64,000 nucleotides of DNA from Entrophospora sp. SA101 (GCA_958430865.1 CAUDNR010002291.1:24971-88970); one strand, 5' to 3'; shown: positions 21,663 through 33,335, counted from the stretch's first letter. Made by a program: numbers and translations. Notes: a model not told the origin generated them from the letters alone.

Positions 21663-24099
21663 TATTTTACTTCATCAATAACAAGTTAATAAAAAATTGA
21701 TTGCCTTTACCAATGAATTTTTCCACACATTGTTGATCATAAACATAGAAAATACTATTATTGTAGAAAAATTATATCAATTTTTGAAAACCTAAGTTAA
21801 AAATTAATTTGATATAATGATTATTACATTAAGGTAAATAACTTGATTTGTAAAATGCAACCTACAAGAGCAATGAAAGATGTGACTCTAAATTAATATA
21901 AAAGGATTTTAAATTGCATACAAAAGTGCACCAATGTATTCAAATAATTGCTTGAATGACCTTGAAACATGCATATAATTGTGTTATTGGTCCAGCCTTG
22001 TATTCCATGCAATCGCTCTGGCAATTTTTTATTTTATATATTTTCAATATAATTAATTATATATCTTGGATAGAATAAAAAATAAAATAGACAAACACAA
22101 TATTGCTATTTAATACTTTCCTCATATATGAATTCCTTTGTTCCCACATACATCACAATGATTATTCAATACATTTGATATCATCATTGACATAACCAAC
22201 AATTGCATCACCCAGGTAGTAATGATAACAAGGCCATGCATAAACAAAACTCTTAACAATGCGTGTCTACCCAGATCTCTGGGATTCACAATAATAAATT
22301 ATTCTTCCTGATTATCAATTATTGTTGCTCATGAATAATAAATCTGATGTTGATCACAAGTGTCAGATTTAATTAAAACTTTCCTATCACAAACAAGCAA
22401 GCGCCGTGCAATTAAGCACCATTCAGCACCATGGAATTTTTTTTTCCACAGGTGAAAGCGACTTGAACAAGTTGGAAGGCTTTGGACAAAACTTTTCTTA
22501 TCTCCTCAGACCAGGCTTGGCTGTTATCATATGGGCAATGATCACTGATAGCTGGCATTTGTGTGATGATTGCTGCATGTTATACCTCTCCAGTACAAAG
22601 TTGGCATTAAGACTGGCTTGAAAATTCTCCAACTTGGAAGTTGCAACCTGGGTTTTTGTTTTGGTTTTTCCCTGGATTCAGAGTTTTGAGTCCTGGGTTG
22701 CTGTAGTTTTTATGAAAAGAAAAGCATTAATATTTAACAATTAATTATTTAAATGTTTATTTTGTTGAAAAAAAATATAACTGATAGTGTACATTTTCTG
22801 TGCTTAACATCCATGTGACCCTAAGTCTGGACAAAAGATCCCTTTCTATGAGTTTGGCTGGTATATCTCAAAGGTGTCTCCTGTCTTGTCAGTGGCATGC
22901 CTGCTCACCAATAACCCTACCCCCATTTGAAAAACAAATTCAGTTGGTCAAACAAAAATTAAAGAGAAACAGAAAATTTATGGGAATGATTAATTTATAA
23001 CATAACATACCAAACAAAATCCGAGCCATTTTTATAACTTTTTCTTGTTGGCCATATTGCTGACAAAGATGTATATAATCGTGTAATAATTTTAACCTAC
23101 ATGACAGAGGACTGGTTGGGCAAAAACCCAACCCAGTCCCCTACTCAAAATTATTAAATTAATTAGTATCAAAAAAACAGAGAATTTATGAAAGTGATTA
23201 CACAAAACAAACACTATTTTACAACTTTCCTCTTAACATCAGAGCCCAAATGCAATTTCAGGGTCACAAACCCTGCTCTGGATTGTGACCTCCTACACTT
23301 GGAATGAGTTGCAGATTCTCTTAATATTCCTTCAGAGTTGCAACATCTTGGCCACAGAGCCATCATTGCCCTAGAGGTGGGATCATTGCAGGTGACTTTT
23401 CGACCAGCGTGCCAGCAGCCATCTCTGGTCTGGGAAGATTAGTGAAAGCGTCATTGACGATCGATGCAGTCTCGGTCGGTAAACTCCAGGGCCATGCGCC
23501 AACCCCCTGGAATTCTGTAGCATCATTATATCCATAGGACGGAGCTGGTCAGATTAGCCTTGTGAACATGAGGAACATGTGTGAATGACTGTAAAGTGTT
23601 CAAAGCGATGTGCGTGCTTCAACACCTGCCAATCTTCGATAATCAAATGTCGCATTTCGAAATGTTTCTTTTTCAACAGTCTGCTGCCTTGACATCATCT
23701 TGTAATTATATATTAATAATAATAGTATTATTAATGATTACGAAAAGCAAAATATTACCAATGAAAATCTTGTAATTACCCAGCAAGATCTGTTCCGCGT
23801 TTTGATTCCAATTAAAATATTTATAAGCTAAAATAAAAATATCAATCAATACAAATAAAAAATAGTACCTCTGGTTAGTTATTAAAACGTATTCTTTAGG
23901 AGACCCAAACCAAACAAAACAACAACACTCACGTTTTGTCACCTTGGACTCTGTCAAAAAATAAATTGTTTTTATTGTTTTTCCAAAAAAAATCAATTCG
24001 CGTCTGACCTACCAAATAAAAAAAACCAATAGGATAAATAATTAATGTGTACGCATCGATCATTCACAAACTTTATTTTTTTTATAAATTTTTGAAATC
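21663..24099. other. Intergenic, mosaic of repeats
   Basis: Around 21690-21795 a plus-strand reading with TGA as Trp (KIDCLYQ-W-IFPHIVDHKHRK) is open but has no start. From about 22400 to 23600 base composition becomes less AT-rich with no convincing ORF. The stretch 23940-24040 repeats part of the 16600-16700 sequence. No intact gene seen. Confidence 0.5.
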
Positions 24100-25992
24100 A
24101 TGCCGAAAGACGTGAAATCAAGAGTTGGAAGAAGCAGAACAAATGAACTGGGAGGTGAACGTGGGTAAGTGTTTTAAGAAGAATGGTGGTGGTGGCTATC
24201 ACCTTCCACTCGTCGTCACTCTAGTTAATTAAAATTAAAATGTTTGTTCCTTAGACGACAACATAATAAAGAAAATAAAGAAGCTGCTGCTATCCCAGCA
24301 AATCCATTGGCTGGAATTAAAGATCATTTAACAAAATATGGAATAATTACTTTATTCGATAGAGAGTATCCATATACGAAAAAGCTTTATGATACACTTG
24401 GTAATGAAAGGATGAACTTATATAGACAGCAATGGAATGAGGTGGATATATTTTGTAAATCAATTAAGGTTTAAAACATTATTTAAGAGGTATAAATTCT
24501 TTTGTGACTATAGACCGAAGATAGGATTAATGAAGCTATTCAACTGACTTCTAATAAGAGAGAAACAGTTATATTGATAAACAAATATCACCAAGTTGCT
24601 TCAAACTATTTGGATAACAATTACACTAGTCTTGAGCCTCTATTATCGGAAATATACGAAAAACCTTTCAGAAACTATGTTCATAAAAGTGTTTATGAAC
24701 TAACTTGGTATCAACATATTTATATTACTTTGTAAGTTTTGAGAATTTGATATCTTTTTATTTGTACTGTTATATTTCCACTAAAAATTTATAGCCAATG
24801 TTTGTTTACACACTAGTATAAGTCAGTTTATAAGAAAACGGGGTTCACTAACTGATAGCTCTTCATCTGAGTTAAAATACAGTGAGGAAATTATAAATCC
24901 CTTGTTTTCTGCAATTTTTCAAGACACAGAAGACAAATTTTGGATGGAAACGTAACCATTTTTTTTTTAAATTGTCATTTTGGATTGAATTTGTCTTTAT
25001 TTTTTTTAATGCATTTTGGTTATAGTGGCGAGTTGGAAAATTTAACAATAAAAATCCAGAAGAATAGTAGAAAAGAAGAGAATGAAAGATTGAAGATTGG
25101 TGACAAGCATGACAGGATTCTTTATATGAATTTACATGGTGAAAGTGCCCAAGTAGGATTCGTTGAAGTGGCTGGCAATGCATTTGATAAAGATCTGGCT
25201 AATCGTAATCATGATTTGACAAAGCTATTGAAGGGTATGTTTGTTAAATTTCTTCTATATGTTTTAATCAGGGTTTCATACTAGACCTGTTTTAATCACA
25301 ATACCAATGAATTTCATATTTGTGGATTATAGCCATGTCACTTTCTATTTGGAGTCAACATGAACACATCCATTTTAATAATTTGAAATTAATGTCATTT
25401 GCTGTGCTTGTTCATGGTAAATATGAGGTTTTAATCATTTATTCCTGCATCACCATCACTGCCATTGCCATCATTAGATGATAATATCGATCTGATAGAT
25501 CCATTATTACCAATGCCGCCTTCGTTTTTTGGTGGATCAAGAGCACCATAAATTACCGCAAGAAGTTTTAAGTCTTCTCCATTACTATACTTTGCTAAAG
25601 ATTACTGATTGGCTAAAACAATTTTTTTGTTCGTTTTGTGCAGGTAAAAAAGTCCATTTACTAATAATGCATTCAATTGATGGAAAAAACATTATTAAAA
25701 ATTTTGATGAATTTTATCTCCCTTCAACTAATATATGCCTTTTGAGAATGAAGGAAATAATTTTTTCAATATTAAGATTTAAAGTAAGTTTCTGTGACTT
25801 TTCAAGTGTACATGGGCTGCTCTTAGGTGGTAATGGTTTTATCAATGGTACCATGATTGGTTTCTTTGCTAAATTGTTCATAATTTTTTATAGATAAGAG
25901 TTAGGAATTATTATGATATGCTAACCCATTATCCTAGAAAGGTTACAAGATCTCCAAATTCTACTCCTCCAGATTCATCACCAAAACGTTGA
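24100..25992 (+). CDS. Hypothetical protein of a glomeromycotan family, 387 aa
   Basis: Eight exons sum to 1164 nt: 24100-24164, 24255-24468, 24514-24731, 24817-24951, 25026-25234, 25333-25416, 25644-25783, 25894-25992. The N-terminus is basic (MPKDVKSRVGRSRTNEL). The middle has an Asp- and Glu-containing region, GELENLTIKIQK...RILYMNLHGESAQVGFVEVAGN, followed by a helical region and VHLLIMHSIDGKNII. The spacing before GFVEVAGN recalls the lineage-specific Rhizophagus families with a nuclease-like core, but I see no certain catalytic set. Intron 6 (25417-25643) contains extra coding-looking sequence. Unknown function. Confidence 0.6.
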
Positions 25993-26079
25993 TTTTATTT
26001 TTTATATAGTGCAAGTCACTTAGTCCCACAACTTTCTGCGCCACACCGCCAATTTTGGGAAAAATTCCCAATCAAAAAT

Positions 26080-26089
26080 NNNNNNNNNN
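26080..26089. other. Assembly gap of 10 N
   Basis: Ten unresolved bases join two contigs. The gap lies on the symmetry axis (26089) of the flanking inverted repeat. Confidence 1.
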
Positions 26090-26138
26090 GGTTAGGCCAT
26101 TTATTAGCCAATTAATATTAAATATAGTTAACAAAATC

Positions 26139-26220
26139 TTGTCGGAGAAATGTCCTGTCGGGGAAATGTATTTGTCGGGGAAACGTCCTGTCGGGGAAAC
26201 GGTTGTCAGGGAAACGTACC
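26139..26220. repeat. Short degenerate tandem repeat
   Basis: Units of the form GTCGGGGAAACGTCCT recur about five times with variation immediately right of the gap. They are unusually G-rich for this window. Confidence 0.65.
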
Positions 26221-26231
26221 AGACCCCCAAA

Positions 26232-26410
26232 ACTATATGTTTCAAATTTGGAAAATTTTATATGTAACATATAAAAATCGCATGATTTTAAAAGCTAATA
26301 ACTCCAGAACCAATAATTTTTTTAAAAATATCTAGACGATAGATTGTAGAACTAGTCAAAAGCTATCAAATATCGTCTCTAATTTTTTCAGACAAGCACA
26401 CAATATTTCC
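26232..26410 (+). repeat. Dispersed repeat, copy 1
   Basis: The stretch from TATGTTTCAAATTTGGA to CAGACAAGCACACAATA is about three-quarters identical to 28577-28720, including GATTGTAGAACTA and AAAAGCTATCAAATATC. Confidence 0.7.
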
Positions 26411-26742
26411 TTTATAGGTTTTATGCAAACACTGGACAATGCTATCGGAAGATTATATGAAGCCTATCATAACAATCTGTATCCAAGTATTGGAGGAGTA
26501 TATTTAGTAGAATTTTGGAGGGACAATACATTTGAAGTTTCCAAAAGATGGCATGTTTTTTATTGAGATGTTGAGATGGTTTGCTATTTTGAGACACTAA
26601 TATAAAATATTGAGGGCATGAAGTATACATGTTTACATAAAAAATGTAGTTTTCAAATATGTTATTAGAATTGTTTGTATTCTGAATAAAGTACTGGAAT
26701 AGCTATCAGCTTATTGAAATACAAATTTAAAGTTATGATTTA

Positions 26743-27160
26743 TTAAATAAGACCCAATTCTCAAAGATGCTCTGGAATAACTATATATGGGTCTTCATAA
26801 TACCAAATATATCTTAAAACAATCCAATTCTCTTCACATAATTCATTCTTGAGTTGATCACACTCTTGCTGTTTGACAAAATTATTGGGATTGCTTCTGT
26901 GAAAAAATTCTGTGTATTTTACATGCTGTACTCCTTGTATTTCTATAGCTAAACCATATTGTAGATAGTAACATCAAGTTGTAGTCCTCGAGGATATTCA
27001 GAAGTTTTAAGAAAGTCAGGTTGATGAATTGGTGAAAGAGGACAATCCAGATACTTTGTTACAATTTCACAACATAAATTTTCTCACTTAAATTTTGAGC
27101 ATAATGGACACCAGGTATTCTTGTTTTTTATATCTACTCTGTTTCTTACAATTCTTTTTT
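26743..27160 (-). pseudogene. Zinc-ribbon plus PD-(D/E)XK-like nuclease, degraded
   Basis: The minus strand reads NTWCPLCSKFK, then TGA, ENLCCEIVTKYL, PDFLKTSEYPRGLQLDVTIY, a one-base deletion, QYGLAIEIQGVQH, VKYTEFFHRSNPNNFVKQQ, and ends EDPYIVIPEHL, TGA, ELGLI. The L-D...AIE-QG-QH arrangement is the core of a PD-(D/E)XK-like endonuclease family seen in giant viruses and in Rhizophagus, preceded by a CPLC half zinc ribbon. TGG is used for three Trp, so the two TGA codons may be mutated CGA or GGA rather than code 4. Upstream sequence as far as 28576 holds no other gene I can support. Confidence 0.6.
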
Positions 27161-28576
27161 AAGAAAAAATGAAAAAATTTTTAATAATAAAAATCCGCAC
27201 AACTTTAAATCCTTATAAATCCTTTTTTTACTAATAAAATTAAAAAAAACTCTCTGTCAGCTTAGTATTTAAGTCACAAAGAATAAAATCGTGGAAAGAT
27301 TTTTGCTTTATTTTGTCTAGTTATCAAGCCTATCTATATACTTCAAAGTTCAACTGTATTTTTGACATTTTTAGATGCATTTTACTAATAAAACTCTCTT
27401 CATCATCACATTTATTTACAATCTCTCTTAATTTCATAGTTGTATCTTTTTTTTTGGAGGAGGAGATACATTTCTTTTTTTTATATTTATTGAAAAAAGT
27501 TTATTAGTAAATTTTATATGATATTAACTAGTTTTGATTTACATAGGCCATGTTACACCCCAATAAAAGATCGCCAACTGTCACGTGATATTGGATTAAA
27601 TTTTATTGGGTTTAAATCAATGTTTATCGTTCATAGTGTTTATTTTCTAGAATTATTTTCATGTCTGCCTATTTGGTTTTTGATCACATTAATTGATGTG
27701 GATTTTTAATATAGTAATAGTAATAGGAAATCACTGTATCTAAAGATTTTAACAGTTCCGTTGTAGTAATTGTTTGTAAAACAACACCGTCATCTTCTGG
27801 TTCTGTTTGAAGTATTGTTGGCTTTACACAGCTAATTATTTATTTATTAGTAGTTCGTACCTCCGAATTCTAATTATTATCATTATCAATCGTGATAAAA
27901 TCTGTGCATCCATCTTATTTGAAATTCTCTAGGAATACGTTTTCTAGATGAACCTTTTATTTCAGAAAAAAAAGTAAATTTAGGAAGGGCCGGGATTTGC
28001 AGATTATTAAAGTTGTCAAAAGCAATTTATTTTAGAGTAAAAATTATATTCGATATAAATACCAAAGTTATTGCTTTATTTGACGTACAATCAAACACCA
28101 ATCAAACACCATTATTAAATATTCGACTGGTGGTGTGTTGTGTGTATTAAAGACGATTCAATAACAATTGAGATAATAGAAATTCCAGATTTATTACAAT
28201 TTTTTAACTAAATAATATCATTTTACGCGTAAAAAGTATCCGGAGAATATTATTATGTTACTTCGGAAAGACTTTGAATGTTTTTGCGGCATATATTATT
28301 AGGCTTATTTATATTATGTTAACCAATTTAAAGGTTAATCATAGTAAAGGCTTTACGCCGAGGGGTCGGGCATCCCTTATCCTGCCTAATTAACATTTAA
28401 TCTGAGTAGTGTAATATTGTATATATCTTTTATTAAATATTTCAATGCGGTAATCTCGATTTAACTAGTACATATTTAGAAACTATCTGCAATCTATAAC
28501 TTTAAAGCTAAATAGGGAAATAGATGATATTTATCCTATCGTTGAAATTTTTAAAAGCTTATAATTATCTCAAATA
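27161..28576. other. Intergenic, no gene recognised
   Basis: AT-rich sequence with only short unsupported ORFs. A dispersed-repeat copy begins at its end (28577). Confidence 0.5.
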
Positions 28577-28720
28577 ACTAAATGTTTCAAATTTGGAGAA
28601 GTTTATATTTTTTAAAAGCAAATAACCTTGGAACCAGTAATTTTAAATTATCTCGACGACGGATTGTAGAACTAATCAAAAGCTATCAAATATCATTTTC
28701 AGATAAGCACGAAATACTCG
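28577..28720 (+). repeat. Dispersed repeat, copy 2
   Basis: Homologous to 26232-26410 in the same orientation, 2.3 kb away. It ends about 120 bp before the SUZ-domain gene. Confidence 0.7.
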
Positions 28721-28839
28721 TTAAATCGAGTAATTCTCTAGGGCATGTGATTTCAACCAACCAATTAAACATACTCGCTACCTGCCAATAAAATTCATTA
28801 ATTAAAAGAAAATAAAATATTTACAACTTTTCAAACATA

Positions 28840-29868
28840 ATGACAGACGATCCCTGGGATGATTGGGAAACTGCAGCTGATGCAAATGTAAGTTAAAATA
28901 TATTGAAGCGTTTTTATGGTCAATAATAGTAACAACAATGATGAAGCATGCTAATTTTCTTCCATAATGGCTAGCTAGATCCAAAACCAAGAAAGATTGT
29001 AGATGAACATAAAACAAACTTAAAGCTATGGCAAGAAGCGTATGTAAGACTCAATTTATTTTTATGAAATTTATTCTATGGTAAAAAATGGTTTTTAAAA
29101 ATATTGTTATCATCAATAGAAATACTTTTACACACCCAGAAATAATTCGTACTGATTCAACACGAACAGAATATGTTCCAGAAGTATACAATACTTTTTA
29201 TTTTTGTTACCTATATAATTATTTTAAAAACAACAATCTGACATTTATATTAATTTATGATTTTTATGAGAAACCAGCTTCATATCTTAAAACGTCCTAC
29301 AAAACCTGGATCTACAACCACCACTAATCCAGCTCATTTATTATCATTAGTTGATTCATCAATTCCTGATTTTTCAAAAAAGTCTTTGCAAGAACGTGAG
29401 ACAGAATATTTATTAGCTAGACAAAGGATCTTTGGTAGTATTGATAATAGCGATGGTGGTGGTGGTGGTAGCAGTACTACCGGAGATCATGTTAACATTA
29501 TTAATAGTAATGATAACAATCATGGAATTATTAATGCAGGTGGAGGCAATGATGGTGTTCAATTGAAAAAAATATTAAAAACTTCATCTTCATCTACTAC
29601 ACCATCATCACTGCCAATAGTTTCATCTTCAACTTCAACTTCAACTTCGTTAGTTAACGATGATAAAATAGACATTAAACAGATAAAAATAAAGAAAAAA
29701 GAAAAAGACATACATTACGAAAAACCGAAAATCAATCTTAATATTAAAAAAAATCAGTCTTCATCACAATCAAATATCATATCAAGAGAGCCAAAACCAC
29801 CTCCTGCTAATGGACAAAACATTGGATTTTGCAAAGGGTTTAAGGATGCGAATTATGGAAATAAATAA
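28840..29868 (+). CDS. SUZ-domain protein, SZRD1-like
   Basis: Four exons (28840-28887, 28975-29039, 29120-29183, 29278-29868) encode 255 aa. The acidic start MTDDPWDDWETAADAN resembles the EEAADSGE-type start of SZRD1. LHILKRPTKPGS (from about residue 60) and SLQERETEYLLARQRIFGS (about 95-115) form the SUZ domain, which binds RNA in related proteins. A Gly/Ser-rich low-complexity region follows, and the C-terminus has ISREPKPPPANGQNIGF, a SUZ-C-like motif. Exon 4 starts precisely at the SUZ domain. Role in mRNA metabolism is inferred from the family. Confidence 0.8.
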
Positions 29869-30113
29869 TTATTATTATTATTATTTATAATCATTAAATT
29901 TTAGGGTGATGATAGTCTTAAATTATTGGACTTTTCATCATGTTTAAATTACGCCAACTTAGTCCTTACAATCAAAATATTTTAGCATATAAATATTATT
30001 TTAGTAAATCATTAATTAGATTATATAAATTATTTATGAGCATTCATTATACAATTACTAACAGCTATTATAATTATCATTATTATTAATACAAATAATG
30101 TTTATTTATTTTT

Positions 30114-31115
30114 TTATTTTTTTTTAATATCACGAAATTCACCTTCAATTATTGGAGGTGATTCATCTTGATCATTGCTTTTTTCGAACGGTGGAATATT
30201 GTTGATATCTTCCGAATGTAATAAAATTTCTTTATTGGTATTTGGCCAATAAATAGTAATTTTTTCCAATATTGTGTTATTATCTTTAACAGCCCCAGTT
30301 ACTTGAATACGTGCTTTATCGTTATTAGCCTTACTTGCAGCCCAGTATTTGATATTTATCATGTCTTGTTTATAATTTTTTCCAATTAAAGAACTTGTAT
30401 ACATAGAATCCAAAGCTGTGAACGTTATTCCTCCTGAGTTAGTAATATATCCATCAAATGATGTCTTTAAATTTTTATAATTATTTTCGTAACCTCTTTG
30501 AACCATTGCCATAGAATCATAGTATACTTGATTAAGTGGAGAATTCTTATAATCTCCCGTTTGTCTAAATACAGGATCATCAAACAAAGCTTTATTGAAT
30601 TCTACCCATGGCGAAAGAGCATTACGCCTTCTAAATAGTTGAGATGGTGCTTCACTGGTTATGTCAACTTTATATTTTGTTGTTTTATTTGGCCAAATTG
30701 CATCCAGAATCCTTCTTAATAATCTATAAGTTCCTATAGCAATTATTATATTTACAATAAACATAAACGTTGATTTTAAGATCCAATAAACTATGATCGC
30801 ACCACTAAATGCCATAATTTTTTTATTAAGTGGTGATGATGATGACGATATTTCTATAATACTTTTAAAATTCTTGGTTGTAATAAATCTAATAATGTTA
30901 TGATGATGACCTGCACTGTCAATAACAAAGTTATTATTCCTAATAAGAATTGATGGAAATTCAACTTTTTTTTTGAATCTTGGATAATTCTCTAAGCTCT
31001 TTGATCCAACAATTTTGTTATTATTAAACAAACAATGATATTTTTGTCTGTGTATAAAAAAATTATTATTACCATTATTAATACTATTCAACAATAATTT
31101 TTGTTTGAAGAACAA
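30114..31115 (-). CDS. Putative mitochondrial membrane protein, unknown, 333 aa
   Basis: A single open frame. Residues 1-90 are basic, Asn/Ser-rich and poor in acids, suggesting a mitochondrial presequence. Two adjacent hydrophobic segments follow (about residues 100-140: KIMAFSGAIIVYWILK, FMFIVNIIIAIGTYRLL). The soluble C-terminal domain includes RRRNALSPWVEFNKALFDDP and WAASKANNDKARIQVTGAV, and ends in acidic and Lys-rich residues. No family recognised. The Ala/Arg-rich IQVTGAV...ITIYWPN part looks like a small beta domain such as those of inner-membrane assembly factors. A further 5' exon cannot be excluded. Confidence 0.6.
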   Translation of the reverse strand: MFFKQKLLLNSINNGNNNFFIHRQKYHCLFNNNKIVGSKSLENYPRFKKKVEFPSILIRNNNFVIDSAGHHHNIIRFITTKNFKSIIEISSSSSPLNKKIMAFSGAIIVYWILKSTFMFIVNIIIAIGTYRLLRRILDAIWPNKTTKYKVDITSEAPSQLFRRRNALSPWVEFNKALFDDPVFRQTGDYKNSPLNQVYYDSMAMVQRGYENNYKNLKTSFDGYITNSGGITFTALDSMYTSSLIGKNYKQDMINIKYWAASKANNDKARIQVTGAVKDNNTILEKITIYWPNTNKEILLHSEDINNIPPFEKSNDQDESPPIIEGEFRDIKKK

Positions 31116-31376
31116 AATATCATTTTTTTTCTTTTCAGTTAAATGTGAGAAAACTATATTAAAAAAAAAAATAAATTATCAGATCGTTATTCAAAATAAA
31201 AAAAGAAGACAATTTGTAAATATTTTTATCACCTTTAATATTTTTTACAAGTTTTATAGGATTGATGCGTCTTGTTATTAGGAAAATATTATTATTCATT
31301 GTTAGAAAAAAAAATCTCGAGAACAAAAAAATGATAAGTCAGCGCCATAAATCACATGATTTCTTTGAGGTTGAAC

Positions 31377-31690
31377 AGAAGAACCCAGACAATCGTCATA
31401 TTAGTATATTAATATTAGCAATTTTGGGGTAAGCATCAAAAAGTCACATGATTTTTTTTCATTTTCGGCCAAGACAAGAAAGTAGTTGAAAGCTCCAAAG
31501 TTTTTAATTGAGCATCTAAAGGTAATAATATCTGTTTTAAAGTGAATTATGATACAATAAGATTCTATAACAATCAGATCATCTGATTTGAAACCAAAAT
31601 CAGTCAATGATAAGAGCATTTGATAGTTTAAATCCCAAAACCGTTTTCTCGAAAAATTACAGACTAATAGGAGATTTTTACAAGGAAAGT
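31377..31690 (+). repeat. Dispersed repeat shared with both arms
   Basis: From GAACAGAAGAACCCAGA to the TTTCTCGAAAAATTACA block, this copy is about 85-90% identical to 35628-35920 (plus) and 16258-16550 (minus). Confidence 0.8.
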
Positions 31691-32317
31691 CCGCAACATT
31701 TCAATTTTTTATTAAATTTATTAATTTTGAAATAATAACAATTTGTTTATTTTTATTACTTGTCTAAATTCAAAGGAAATTTCTTCTAAAAATTTTCTTT
31801 CTTTCGTCAGGACTAATTAGATTGACAAGCGGATTGATTTCACAGCTTATTTTCACCAAAATCCAATTATATTTATATACTTAACAACATATAATATAGA
31901 GTTTATATAATATATATATCTTGATTACCACATACTATACAAGGACCAAAATTTTTTCGGCTTACACCTTTATTCATTTTATTACAGTATTAATGATAAA
32001 TGATAGTTAGAAATGTTATTTTATTTTTACTATTGCTTGAATTATATATTAATATATATATTAGTCTTATTTTTTATGTTACGCGCAACTTTGTTAATAA
32101 AAATCCAATTCCGCTCAGGAAATAACAATAATAACAGAACATTTGTGCAAATTTTGAGGTGGTGTTATATATTCTGTGCAGCGCCACTTTTCTAAGTGGT
32201 ATTTTTTCAATTTTACAATACTCTTCACATAAATTGTTGATCTTTTTTTTGAAATAAATGTGTGTAACGCAGATCTATCCATAAAAGGATTTTTATCTAT
32301 GCTGCAACCAAGTCAGA
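31691..32317. other. Intergenic, no feature recognised
   Basis: AT-rich sequence without a supported ORF. The second inverted-repeat end expected for a full mobile element next to gene A' was looked for here and not found. Confidence 0.5.
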
Positions 32318-32575
32318 TTGTCAAAAGTAGAAAATGAACTGGTTGTTGATAAATCAATAATTATCTCAGAGATAAAAACTGAACAAATGACAGCAATTGT
32401 TAATTCACTAAAATTAAAATTTCAACTTGTAAAAACAAACATTGAATTACCAGATATAGATATTCCACCATATCATTGGAATTCACAAAATGAAGATAAA
32501 CAAATTAATTGGTGATTACATTATTTTAAGAATATTACGAATCTTCTTGAATCATTGGTACTTGATGGGAAATAA
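32318..32575 (+). CDS. Fragment of unknown protein, one internal TGA
   Basis: The frame reads MSKVENELVVDKSIIISEI, KLKFQLVKTNIELPDIDIPP, YHWNSQNEDKQINW, then TGA, LHYFKNITNLLESLVLDGK and TAA. If TGA is Trp the product is 85 aa. The PPY-W...Q-WW pattern vaguely recalls the Crinkler-like families of Rhizophagus; not assigned. It could equally be a decayed fungal gene end. Confidence 0.3.
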
Positions 32576-32723
32576 CTTTCAGTATATAAAGCACCCAAAG
32601 AATGTTTATGCAAAGTTTCACGCATTTTTGTTTGTGTAATTTTTATGTTACATTAATGAGTATTTTAAAGTACTTTTTCAATTAATTTTGTTAGTTGCAC
32701 AATATAAATATGATCGTCACTTT

Positions 32724-33329
32724 ATGTCACATTTAGTGTTAAAATCGAAAGTCCACTATGCTAATGAAACTAGGGAATGAGCTAAAAACTGTAAAAGAGT
32801 TTGATTTGACAATATTACCATTGAAGAGATGTTAGATGGATTTATTGATAGTTCTAATGAGTTAAGTTCAGAATGATTAGACTATGTTGGAAAATTAAGC
32901 AGAACCAATAGTAAACTTTATGAACAAAAGAGAGACTATGAAAAGAAAATTGAGGAGTTAGAGGCAAAAAAGGAGGAATTGGAAGCAAGAGTAGAAGAGT
33001 TAGATGACGGAGTATGAATGGAGTGAGAAGAGGCTGAAAAAGCACTAAATAAAGCCATGGAATGGAGAAAATGACAAATGTTTGAAACTTTGTTGAAGCA
33101 TGATGCTGCAATGGGCAAACTTCAAGACCAAATAGATTTATTGGAAAATAATTTAGCTGCTAAAAATCAGGAAATAAACTGAAAAGATTATTTAGCAACC
33201 AAAGAATTACCAGCTCTACCAAAACAACAAAAAGAAAGTAGATTATGTAAACTCAAAAAATTAGTAAATAAAGTAAAAGAAAAAACTAAAGAGAAGTTTC
33301 AGACTTTTATTGTTCAAAAGAACAGGTAA
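32724..33329 (+). CDS. Gene A': coiled-coil protein with seven TGA Trp codons
   Basis: With TGA as Trp the frame runs 201 aa from MSHLVLKSKVHYANETRE to FQTFIVQKNR-TAA. TGA falls at 32778, 32802, 32874, 33015, 33024, 33072 and 33180 (for example ETRE-W-AKNC, RK-W-QMFE); only one Trp is TGG. Residues 65-130 form a strong Glu/Lys coiled coil. With the standard code the stretch would be shattered. The start is uncertain, because the frame is open back to 32640. Gene B' begins 6 nt after the stop, the same layout as A-B on the left. Confidence 0.6.
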
Positions 33330-33335
33330 GCCAAT

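Noticed and set aside
26055..26335. Plus-strand ORFs crossing or following the N gap (GETVVRET-type repeats)
   Set aside because: Products of the short G-rich tandem repeat and the gap, without start context.
26743..27160. Counting the nuclease remnant as code 4
   Set aside because: It uses TGG for three Trp, and its two TGA codons can be explained as mutated CGA or GGA, so it was not used as evidence for reassigned TGA.
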